Part shown: positions 56,787-64,000 of the stretch, piece after piece
How positions within the stretch are numbered: the stretch's first letter is position 1
Layout: each line of letters begins with the position of its first letter
Assembly: GCF_002086735.1 (NCBI RefSeq)
Contig: NZ_MVIJ01000002.1
Coordinates: 62,001-126,000, forward strand
Source: Mycobacterium scrofulaceum
GTDB taxonomy: Bacteria > Actinomycetota > Actinomycetes > Mycobacteriales > Mycobacteriaceae
Reading direction: 5' to 3'
Length of the DNA stretch: 64,000 nt
Made by a program: the position numbers and the translations under genes
The notes under the pieces: generated by a model
Databases searched by the model: none
Told to the model about the DNA's origin: nothing
The model's input: the letters and a program-made list of their open reading frames with translations, nothing else

Positions 56787-57287
56787 ATGGACGGATTCGA
56801 CTACCAGCCGCAAGGCGGCGTCCTGAGCGAGTGGCTATTGGAAGTGTCGGGATATGAGGACCCTGTCTTGAACGGTCAGCTGGATCTCATACCCCCGCGC
56901 GGCTTAGTCGAAGTGGAGGACACCATCCGGTTGTGGGAGCGGGACTATGCGGAGGACACCGGCGCGCACGCGACTCGGATTTGCGGGGGCTACGGGTGGC
57001 GCGAATTCCATTGGCGTAACGGCGCATTGCACCGCTACGAGTGGAAACACGTCCTGATCGATATGCGCTGCCGTATCTGCATGCGGCCTCAAATTGCGCG
57101 GGTTTACATGGTGACCGACGAGGTGTGGGAGAGTTCCGGCCTCAGTGGTTGGCCGTGCTGGAGGTGCCTTGAGGATGCCATCGAGCGCCGCCTGGTGCCG
57201 GAGGATTTCAAGCCCGGACTGCCTTGCAACTCCGAGCAAGGCAACCACGAGCCCGAGCTGCGTGCCCGTATTGGGCTGGCCGAGTAA
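56787..57287 (+). CDS. Cys-rich hypothetical protein
   Basis: A 166-residue protein. Two CxxC pairs (CRICMRPQ near residue 94 and CWRCLED near 125) likely bind zinc. A Trp/His-rich middle (YGWREFHWRNGALHRYEW) precedes them. It starts 9 bp after the 178-residue gene, the third gene of the cassette, and ends 9 bp from the convergent tail gene. Not recognised. Confidence 0.65.
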   Translation: MDGFDYQPQGGVLSEWLLEVSGYEDPVLNGQLDLIPPRGLVEVEDTIRLWERDYAEDTGAHATRICGGYGWREFHWRNGALHRYEWKHVLIDMRCRICMRPQIARVYMVTDEVWESSGLSGWPCWRCLEDAIERRLVPEDFKPGLPCNSEQGNHEPELRARIGLAE

Positions 57288-57296
57288 GGCAGTGGG

Positions 57297-57971
57297 TCAG
57301 TGGCCGAGCAGGGGCACGACGATCCCGCCCCAGACGGTGCTCGATGCCATCGGGGCGTTGAACGCCGGTGCCGCTTGCCACAGCGCGTCGCCGATGAGGC
57401 ATGAGTGGGAGTTGCCGCTGATGTTTGCCACCCAGCGCTGGTTCTGGTTGTAGCCGGTGAAATTGGCGTAGCCGCCGAGCATCTGAAAGAAGCCGCCACG
57501 TGCGTCGCCGCCCGATGCGGACTGCCCGGCCGGGGAGGTGCTGCCACTGGCTTGTGCTGGGGTGCCCAATGAGACCACCCCGGCATAACTGACGGAGTTG
57601 GCGGTGACGGCGTAACTGTAACCGCCAGTAAAGCTTACGGCGATGATCGGGTTATTCTTCGGCGGGTTGAAGAACGAATAAATGGCCACCTGGCCTGAGC
57701 TGTTCACACCATTGCTGTAGTACTGAAAGCCAGCGACCTGGGTCATTGCCGTGCCGCCCAGTGTTGCGGTGAAGGTGCCAGGCCCTGACGCGAAACTCGA
57801 TACCCCCACGAGCACAAGGCTTGCCCCGCCACCGACGGGATGCGGCCACGAGCCGCCGGTTGTGGCCTCGATGCCAGCACCGGTCGCATCAGGGAGCACC
57901 CGAGGGATCAGCGGTAGTGGCCGCATCAACGCGTTGCTAGGAAAGCCGCGCCCGAGTCTGACGCCACTCAA
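57297..57971 (-). CDS. Phage tail-type structural protein
   Basis: A 224-residue Gly/Ser/Thr-rich beta protein (SGPGTFTATLGGTAMTQVAG; GGYSYAVTANSVSYAGVVSL), the composition of actinophage minor tail or fibre-associated proteins. TTG start overlaps the stop of the 54-residue gene (TTGA). Last gene of the leftward tail module. Exact role unknown. Confidence 0.65.
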   Translation of the reverse strand: MSGVRLGRGFPSNALMRPLPLIPRVLPDATGAGIEATTGGSWPHPVGGGASLVLVGVSSFASGPGTFTATLGGTAMTQVAGFQYYSNGVNSSGQVAIYSFFNPPKNNPIIAVSFTGGYSYAVTANSVSYAGVVSLGTPAQASGSTSPAGQSASGGDARGGFFQMLGGYANFTGYNQNQRWVANISGNSHSCLIGDALWQAAPAFNAPMASSTVWGGIVVPLLGH

Positions 57972-58132
57972 CGTGGTGCGTTGTCCACGGGCACACCGGG
58001 ATCCATCACCGCCGCGGTGATCTTGGTGTTCAGCTCCGACGGCCCGTCCTGCGCGGTGCCGGTGGACTCGACGCCACCCTGCGCCAACCCGTGTTCAAAT
58101 GAGCCGCTGAAGTCGTCACGCGTGATTGCCAT
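57968..58132 (-). CDS. 54-residue phage protein
   Basis: MAITRDDFSGSFEHGLAQGG, then a short acidic/Ala-rich sequence ending VPVDNAPR. AGAAAGG lies upstream of the ATG. It sits between the tape measure gene (27 bp upstream) and the tail-type gene (4-bp overlap). Unknown role. Confidence 0.65.
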   Translation of the reverse strand: MAITRDDFSGSFEHGLAQGGVESTGTAQDGPSELNTKITAAVMDPGVPVDNAPR

Positions 58133-58159
58133 AATCTGTTGCCTTTCTAAATGTTTCGG

Positions 58160-61100
58160 TTAGCTACGGCCCGTGAACATGCTGCCCGACATCGGATGGG
58201 TGTTCTCGGCCATGGTGTATTTGTCGTTGAACTGCTGCATGCCGTCGTGGAACTGCATCGGGTCGTTAGCGTTTACGGTGACGGGTCCGTGGAGGTGGTA
58301 CTGGATGTTGTCGCCGCCGTTGGCGTCGGCGTAGCCGGCGTTCTGGTTGCCCGCCAACGGGGTTTGCGTTTGCCCAGCGCTGTTTTGGGTGGGCCGCACA
58401 CCAGCAATTCCCGAAAGAAGGCGTCCGGGAATGGTTTGCGCCCAGTCGCCGCCAGTGGATGACGAGCTGACGGTGAAGGCTTCCAGCAGTCCCTTGGCGG
58501 CGATACCAGCCGCCTGCGCGCCGTAGGATGCCGCCCGGTTCAACTCCTGGAACCCGATCTGCATCGCCGCGCCCGCAGCCTGCCCGGCTCCCGGCGCCAT
58601 CATGTCGACACCCATCGAGGCACCTTGGGATGCAGCGCCTTCAAGCGAGCCGATCAGACCGCCCGAGAATCCGATACCCGGTGACGCGGGCAAGTTCTCG
58701 CCGGGCTGCTGCACATCCGCGCCCGGCGCCGGAGCGCCCCCCTGGCCCTTCTGCGCGCCAGGAGACTCCGCACCACCACCGACCGGCAGGCCACCCGCTG
58801 CCGTGCCCGGCGAAGGCGGTTGCGGGGCACCGGGAATGGCCGCGTCGTGCATGCTGGTGCCCGAGCCCTTCTCCTTCGGGCTGCCGGGACTGCCGACGTT
58901 GGGCAACGCGCCCTGACCCGGCTTCGGCTGCGGCGGCGGCGCGGGTTGCGACGGCTGAACAGGACCGCCGCCCGGCTCGAAATACTGGGGCACCATGCCG
59001 CCGGTGCTGAACCGGGCGCCCTTGTTCATGTTCTGCAGGTACGGCAGGTACTGCCGGGTTGCGTCGGCGTTCATGACGAATTCGCCGGGGGTCAGCCATG
59101 CCGGGATCGTGTCCGTGCCAGACGGGCCGCCATCGGCGAAGTACTTGACCAGACCGCCGGTGGACCAATAAGCGGGGTTGAGGTAGTCCATGACCTTCGG
59201 GACGTTCAGATGTCCTGTGCCGGAGGAACTTGGCGACCAGAAGCCCTGATCTTCCCGAGGGCGTTGCGGTGTCGGCTTTGCGCTGTGTCGGGTGTCCATG
59301 TCGCCGAAGCGGCGGCCGGTCCTCGGATTCATGGGAGGCAGCGGCGGCGAGTCCGGGGTTCCCTCCCCTGGGCGGATCGGAGGGCGTGTGAAAGCCTGAC
59401 GCAGCATGGCTCGTTGCTCATCCACAGTCGCGTTGCCGTTGGCGTCCAGCATCCCGCGCTGCCGAGCAAATGCCTGCAGTTCCGGCGGAAGGCTGTCGGC
59501 GTCGGTCGGGGCGCCCTTGGGATACCAGTCCTTGTAGAAGTTGTGTGCGGCAGGCCCGCTCGGCGAGGGAGCTGGAGCCGGAGTTGGCGGGGGCGTGCCG
59601 AGATAGGCCCTTGCCCGCTGCATGAGCGGATCCCATGCCTGGGCACCCTCGTAAGACAGGGGTCCGCCAACAGAGGTCGACGCTAGCGCCCCATCACCTA
59701 CTCCATAGGCGGCGCCCCACGCCTGGTTACGGTGCGGCTCAAGGGCATCCAAATACGCCTGCACGTTGCCGACCACCGAACGGCGGTTCTGGCCACGGGC
59801 AAAGGCCGTCTTTTCCTGGAACAGACCGAGGACCTCGTCATCTCCCTGCACTCCACCGGAAATGCCGGGGTTCAGCCCACTTTCGCCCACGGAGTAGGCC
59901 ACGATCTGGGTAGCCTGATCGGGCGTGTAACCCCGTGCTAGGGCCGCGCTGTAGATGTATTGAGCCACCGACCGCGGGTCGTGGGACGGTTCGGTACCCA
60001 CCTTGATGCCCGGATACCCAGACCCACCGGGAGCCGACGCGCCATGGTGGAAAGCGTTCAGCAGCAGTTGTTTCTGCTGTTCCGGTGACAGGCTACGGAT
60101 TTGGTCAGCGGTCAGAGGGCCATTGAGGTCGACCGGGGCAGCGGTTGAAGACCCACCGAAGCCAGAACCGCCGGAACCGCCTGAGAACGAGCCGGAGCCC
60201 GAACCGGTGGCGCCGCCGCCGAAATAGCCGCTCCCCGCGCCGCTTCCGATACCTGCTGCTCCGCCACCACCAGGACCGCCGGGACCACCAGACGCCCAGT
60301 TCGTGACAAAGACCGGAACCACACCCGATCCAGCACCCCTGGCACCAGGGAGCAGACCCTCAGGGCCTTCCAGGCCAGACTCGGCGCCGAGACCCTCTTC
60401 GCGAGAATGCCTGCCGCGACTGCCGCGCCGTGAGCGCTTGCTGGACTTGCCGCCCGCAGCGTCAAAGTCCGGAATGCCATGGAAGGCTGCAACTTCCAGC
60501 GGTCCGAGAACCAGGTCTTCTAGGAAGCCGACGGTGTTTTTGACCAGGCCGGGGAGACCACCCTGCAGCCAGTTGTCATCGAGCTTGACGGGCATCCACG
60601 GCTCTTGGCTGCCGCCACGACCGCTGCCTTTCCCCCTAATCCCGGCGAGCTCTCTGTTGATCTCATCCAACTTTTTTTGAAGCCACGGGATTTCGCCACG
60701 ACGCGCCGGGTCGTTAGATGCCCTGTCGTCGGCGATACGGGCCTGGATCTCGTTCGCCTCGGTTTGAAGATGCTCAAGCCTCTTGAGGTCTTCGTCAAGA
60801 GGGTCTTGGTCTTTCTTCTTCTTGCCACCTGCGCCACCGCCACCGCCACCGGCGTATGGCGCGTCGGGGGTTTCGGGCTGCGATTCGGGTGTGGGGGGCG
60901 TGAGGTCCGGGGTCGGCTGACTGGTATCTGGGGTCGGCTGGCTGGTGTCAGGCACCACCGGTACCGGCCCGTTGTCGGGGCTGGGGTTGTCGGGGGCGGC
61001 TACGTCGTGGTCGCCGCTGAAGTACTGGTCCCAGAGGGCGTAACCACCGCCGAGCGCGGCGCCGATGCCGCCACCAAGCAGCGTGCCGACGCCTGGGATG

Positions 61101-63496
61101 ACTGAGCCGATAGCGGCGCCCGCCATGGCCATGTTGCCCGCATCTGATGCGATGACACCGAGCTTGTTCGGGTTGGTGTTTTCCCGTGTGTTCGCTTGCA
61201 GCGCATCACCGCCCAACGACAGCGCCGCACCACCTACGAGCGCAAGAGCACCCTTGGCCTTGTTGGCGGCGCCCATAACCCGGTTCATGGCACCGATTTC
61301 AGTATTAGCGGCAGCGACGACGCCCGCGGCGCCCGCCTCCGCGGCCGGGCCAGCCGCACGCAACTGCGCATTCGCTTCCTGGGCGGCCGTCCGGACGCGC
61401 TGCTCAGCACCGGCCTCTTCAGTAGAGGCGGCCTGGACGCCGGAGGCGCCTTGTCGGGCGGCGTTGCCGCTCTGGCGCAGTTCCTGGTTAGTCTGGTAGA
61501 CAGCGGTTTTGACGCGGTCCTGCGCGGCTGCCTCTTCGGTGGAGGCGGTTTTGACACCGGCAGAACCCGCCTGGGCTGCCGGGCCGGATTGGCGGAGCGA
61601 CGTATTAACCTCGTCCGCGGCCTTCTTGGACAGCCCGAGGTTGGACTTGAACAACTTGACGGTGCTGATCAGGGAGTTCGACAGCTTCATGCCCAGGAAC
61701 AAACCGGACAGGACGGTAACGTCCTCGATCAGATCCTTGACCAGCGCCCGGTGCTGCTGCATCCAATGCACGCCGGTCTCAAGGGAGTGGACCCACTTGG
61801 TCGCAGTCGGGAGGAAATCCTCACCGAACTCGATCTTGAGCGAATCTAGTGCGCCCTTCAGGTCTTTCCATTGGGCGTTGAAGTTCTGCTGAGACCGCGC
61901 AAACTCCATGACGTTCCCGCTCGGATCGGCCTGGGCGTTGGCGATCTCCTCCCGATGCTTTACCGCCTCGGGATTGTTCTGGTCGGTCACCTGCAGAAGC
62001 GTTCGCGCATTGTCCTGGCCGCCGACCGCGGTCTGAAGCGCCTGCATCACACCCAGCTGATCGGTATTGAGACTCTTCAAGACCCGGTTGAAACCCTGAT
62101 TGTTCTCGTGGGTCTGCATCCACTGATCAACGATCTTGGCCTCGGTAACCCCAAGGCCGCCACTGCTTTTCCGGAATTCCTTCTTGGAGAGCTGGCCGCT
62201 CATAATGCGGTCGGCGACGGCCTTCTCGGCGGGGCTGAGCTTGCCGTACTCCTCATGCTCCAAGGCCTGCGACGCCGGGTTGTTCTCGAAGGCATCCAGG
62301 ATCACGTTTCCGTTGGGACCGAGGCGCCGATCGACAGCACCGCGGATCTCCTGGGCCGTACCGATATACCCCTTGCTGCGGAGGTCCTTTGGAATGTCAC
62401 GGGGGTCCAAGCCGATGGCGGCCAACATCTCTCGCTGCTTCGGCTGGATGTTGCCCAGCGACGACAGAGCATGGTTGAGGTTCTGGCTGGCCTGGTCGGC
62501 GTGCATCCCGGACTGGGTCAACATTCCCAGGGTGGCCAACAGATCATTCAGATTTTCACCCACCGACTGGGCCGTCGGCTCCACGTTGTGAAGCGCGCCA
62601 GTGAAGTCGGCGAAGGTGGTCTTGCCCAGGCGGACCGCCTCGATCATCTTGGACGTGACGTTGGCGGCCTGATCGGCTTTGAGATGGTAGTCGTGCAGGG
62701 TGGTGGTGACCGCGTTGGCGGCCTCATCCAAACCAACGCCTTCCTCGGCGGCACCCTGAGCGGCGGCCTTCATGACCGTAAGCGCCTCACTACCGCGATA
62801 CCCGGCCTGCTCAACCTTCAGCATCCCCGTGGCCAATTCCGTTGGGTGCCAACCGGTACTGCTCGCCAGGTCCATCAGACCGTCGTGAATGGACTTCAAA
62901 TTCCGGGGAAGCTCACCACCGACTGTTTCCAACCGGACCAGCTGCACCTGAAAGTCACCGGCCGCCTTGGTTGCATCGGCTGCAGCGGCAACAAATCCAC
63001 CCACGACGGCACCCGCCGCAAGCGTGGCGGCACCATGGAAACGACCGAGCGCCCCAGCCGATCCCGCCGCGGCGGCCTCCAAGTCCTTGTGCGCCGCAGT
63101 GGTGTCTTCGACCGACTTGGTGTGCTTGTTGGCGGCAACGGTGGCTGCTGCAGAGACGTCGATCGCGCTGGCCGTGGCTTTCATGGCCCTAGCGCTGGCA
63201 GCACCATACTTGTCCACCGCGTTCTCCGCGGCACGCCACGCAGCCACAGAACGAACAGATGCCGCCTCGGCCTTCTGCGCCAACAAAAACTCGGCCTGAC
63301 CAGCCTCAACCAGCTTGTTCTTCAGCAGATCAAGCTCGCTGGCGCCCCCGATAGCCTTAAGCCCCTCTGAGACAGAGCCGCCCAGAATCTTCTTGATGTC
63401 GGCGCCGAGAGCCGAGAACACCGACGTGACTTCTCGGGCGGCTAGTGCGGCGGCTTGCTGAGCCCCACGCAGCTCAACATCTAAGTAGACAGGAAT
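58160..63496 (-). CDS. Phage tail tape measure protein with lytic domain
   Basis: A very long tail-length ruler of ~1778 residues. The TP901-type core lies near residues 170-380 (DLASSTGWHPTELATGMLKV, LNHALSSLG). Ala-rich coils and transmembrane-like segments follow, then Gly/Pro-rich regions. A lysozyme-like domain with candidate catalytic Glu1205 (YSVGESGLNPGISGG) could locally cut peptidoglycan. Start: an ATT at 63496 with GGAGGAGG upstream gives the usual MPVYLDVELRGAQQA-type N-terminus; the first standard start is GTG at 63421 (1753 residues) with a weak site. Confidence 0.93.
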   Translation of the reverse strand: MPVYLDVELRGAQQAAALAAREVTSVFSALGADIKKILGGSVSEGLKAIGGASELDLLKNKLVEAGQAEFLLAQKAEAASVRSVAAWRAAENAVDKYGAASARAMKATASAIDVSAAATVAANKHTKSVEDTTAAHKDLEAAAAGSAGALGRFHGAATLAAGAVVGGFVAAAADATKAAGDFQVQLVRLETVGGELPRNLKSIHDGLMDLASSTGWHPTELATGMLKVEQAGYRGSEALTVMKAAAQGAAEEGVGLDEAANAVTTTLHDYHLKADQAANVTSKMIEAVRLGKTTFADFTGALHNVEPTAQSVGENLNDLLATLGMLTQSGMHADQASQNLNHALSSLGNIQPKQREMLAAIGLDPRDIPKDLRSKGYIGTAQEIRGAVDRRLGPNGNVILDAFENNPASQALEHEEYGKLSPAEKAVADRIMSGQLSKKEFRKSSGGLGVTEAKIVDQWMQTHENNQGFNRVLKSLNTDQLGVMQALQTAVGGQDNARTLLQVTDQNNPEAVKHREEIANAQADPSGNVMEFARSQQNFNAQWKDLKGALDSLKIEFGEDFLPTATKWVHSLETGVHWMQQHRALVKDLIEDVTVLSGLFLGMKLSNSLISTVKLFKSNLGLSKKAADEVNTSLRQSGPAAQAGSAGVKTASTEEAAAQDRVKTAVYQTNQELRQSGNAARQGASGVQAASTEEAGAEQRVRTAAQEANAQLRAAGPAAEAGAAGVVAAANTEIGAMNRVMGAANKAKGALALVGGAALSLGGDALQANTRENTNPNKLGVIASDAGNMAMAGAAIGSVIPGVGTLLGGGIGAALGGGYALWDQYFSGDHDVAAPDNPSPDNGPVPVVPDTSQPTPDTSQPTPDLTPPTPESQPETPDAPYAGGGGGGAGGKKKKDQDPLDEDLKRLEHLQTEANEIQARIADDRASNDPARRGEIPWLQKKLDEINRELAGIRGKGSGRGGSQEPWMPVKLDDNWLQGGLPGLVKNTVGFLEDLVLGPLEVAAFHGIPDFDAAGGKSSKRSRRGSRGRHSREEGLGAESGLEGPEGLLPGARGAGSGVVPVFVTNWASGGPGGPGGGGAAGIGSGAGSGYFGGGATGSGSGSFSGGSGGSGFGGSSTAAPVDLNGPLTADQIRSLSPEQQKQLLLNAFHHGASAPGGSGYPGIKVGTEPSHDPRSVAQYIYSAALARGYTPDQATQIVAYSVGESGLNPGISGGVQGDDEVLGLFQEKTAFARGQNRRSVVGNVQAYLDALEPHRNQAWGAAYGVGDGALASTSVGGPLSYEGAQAWDPLMQRARAYLGTPPPTPAPAPSPSGPAAHNFYKDWYPKGAPTDADSLPPELQAFARQRGMLDANGNATVDEQRAMLRQAFTRPPIRPGEGTPDSPPLPPMNPRTGRRFGDMDTRHSAKPTPQRPREDQGFWSPSSSGTGHLNVPKVMDYLNPAYWSTGGLVKYFADGGPSGTDTIPAWLTPGEFVMNADATRQYLPYLQNMNKGARFSTGGMVPQYFEPGGGPVQPSQPAPPPQPKPGQGALPNVGSPGSPKEKGSGTSMHDAAIPGAPQPPSPGTAAGGLPVGGGAESPGAQKGQGGAPAPGADVQQPGENLPASPGIGFSGGLIGSLEGAASQGASMGVDMMAPGAGQAAGAAMQIGFQELNRAASYGAQAAGIAAKGLLEAFTVSSSSTGGDWAQTIPGRLLSGIAGVRPTQNSAGQTQTPLAGNQNAGYADANGGDNIQYHLHGPVTVNANDPMQFHDGMQQFNDKYTMAENTHPMSGSMFTGRS

Positions 63497-63631
63497 GGCT
63501 CGGCCTCCTCCGATTCGGGCGCATCATCCGGTATGACCAGAGACTAAATCCGCAGCGCCCCAAACACGTTGGACGTCGCGCCCCACGCGACACCACCAAA
63601 CCCGTTGACACCAAGGCCATACCGTCAACAC

Positions 63632-64000
63632 GTGAGCCAATTCCCAAAGCCATGCCTCGGCATCAACGGCACACGCTGCCCGGCACTCACACGCGCACCC
63701 GGCGGCCGCTGCCCCGCCTGCGCCCGCGAATGGGAACGGTTGCGCGGCACCACAACCCAACGCGGCTACGGCCCCGCCCACCGCGCGCTACGAGCCCACT
63801 GGGCACCCATCGTCGCCGAAGGCGGCGTCACATGCCGCCGACCAGGCTGCGGCCAACCCATCCAACCAGACGAACCATGGGACCTCGGGCACACCGAATC
63901 GCGAGCCCCCAACGAGCCAAGCGCGCCCGAACACCGCGACTGCAACCGCGGCCACCGCCCACGCCAACCAGGGCAGTCCGCTCAAACGGACACCCTCCAC
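63632..64000 (+). CDS. HNH endonuclease, 3' end outside the window
   Basis: The frame is open from GTG at 63632 to the right edge (123 codons). It has a CxxC pair (Cys27/Cys30), a second pair (Cys68/Cys73) and the HNH core: His87 (DLGHTESRAP), then EHRDCNRGHRP with His101, Asn105 and His108. This is the small phage HNH type often found next to terminase genes. It faces away from the tape measure gene. Confidence 0.85.
   Translation, partial: MSQFPKPCLGINGTRCPALTRAPGGRCPACAREWERLRGTTTQRGYGPAHRALRAHWAPIVAEGGVTCRRPGCGQPIQPDEPWDLGHTESRAPNEPSAPEHRDCNRGHRPRQPGQSAQTDTLH

Larger units (their letters stand above)
53063..64000. mobile_element. Prophage-like element, left part (continues past the window)
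   Basis: Starts after the tRNA-Val 3' end. It contains a cargo zone of small unknown genes and a GNAT toxin candidate, then a leftward tail module (tape measure, small protein, tail-type protein) and an HNH nuclease at the edge. There is no match to the conserved chromosomal order. No integrase, terminase, capsid or lysis gene is present within the window, so completeness cannot be judged. The exact left boundary is inferred. Confidence 0.65.

Noticed and set aside
63524..63781. 85-codon minus-strand frame at the right end
   Set aside because: It lies antisense to the HNH nuclease, whose metal and catalytic residues are intact on the plus strand.

Overview
The window is high-GC actinobacterial DNA from a slow-growing Mycobacterium, probably close to the M. 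avium complex. I infer this from gene order: from the left edge to about 37.3 kb it follows the M. tuberculosis Rv2712c-to-Rv2667 segment almost gene for gene. The species itself cannot be read from the sequence.

Region 1 (1-37.3 kb) is the conserved core. It holds a DUF4192 tail, ideR and sigB, small regulatory or structural DUF genes, sigA, ppgK, suhB, cei, dut, and the ceoB/ceoC potassium-uptake regulators with an APC permease. It continues with a TrmA-type RNA methyltransferase, a cation/proton antiporter where M. tuberculosis has ABC and ars genes, dxs, RNase D and echA15. Next comes a coproporphyrin-type heme operon (hemE-hemY-hemQ-methyltransferase). An inserted endonuclease-domain gene with flanking inverted repeats follows. 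The core ends with the ribD-hydrolase-aftC-msrB operon, zapE, a GNAT gene, an MPT63-like protein and clpC2. clpC2 has two evenly built palindromic operators at its 5' end.

Region 2 (37.3-49.3 kb) is accessory and dominated by exported proteins. It holds several DUF732 proteins, an AGCS symporter, a DUF1023 hydrolase, a secreted CHAP/NlpC-like protein, a PPE protein, and a zinc-ribbon repeat membrane protein. It also contains a decayed divergent pair (IclR regulator and amidohydrolase) in which both 5' halves are gone.

Region 3 (49.4-52.2 kb, minus strand) is a compact operon. It starts with an EspC-like type VII secretion partner. Next is a protein with an N-terminal WxG helical domain and a C-terminal glycine-zipper segment, broken by a one-base frameshift. 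A four-helix membrane protein, further small membrane proteins and a possible 41-residue exported peptide follow. I read it as a candidate type VII membrane-toxin/immunity locus.

Region 4 (52.5-53.1 kb) is a tRNA cluster: Val(GAC), Cys(GCA) and Gly(GCC) on minus, Val(CAC) on plus.

Region 5 (53.1-64 kb, continuing past the edge) is prophage-like. It has a cargo zone with a GNAT-toxin operon, an HTH protein, small zinc-binding proteins and an unknown three-gene cassette. A leftward tail module (tape measure with lytic domain, a 54-residue protein, a tail-type protein) follows, then an HNH nuclease on the opposite strand. No integrase, terminase or capsid gene lies inside the window.
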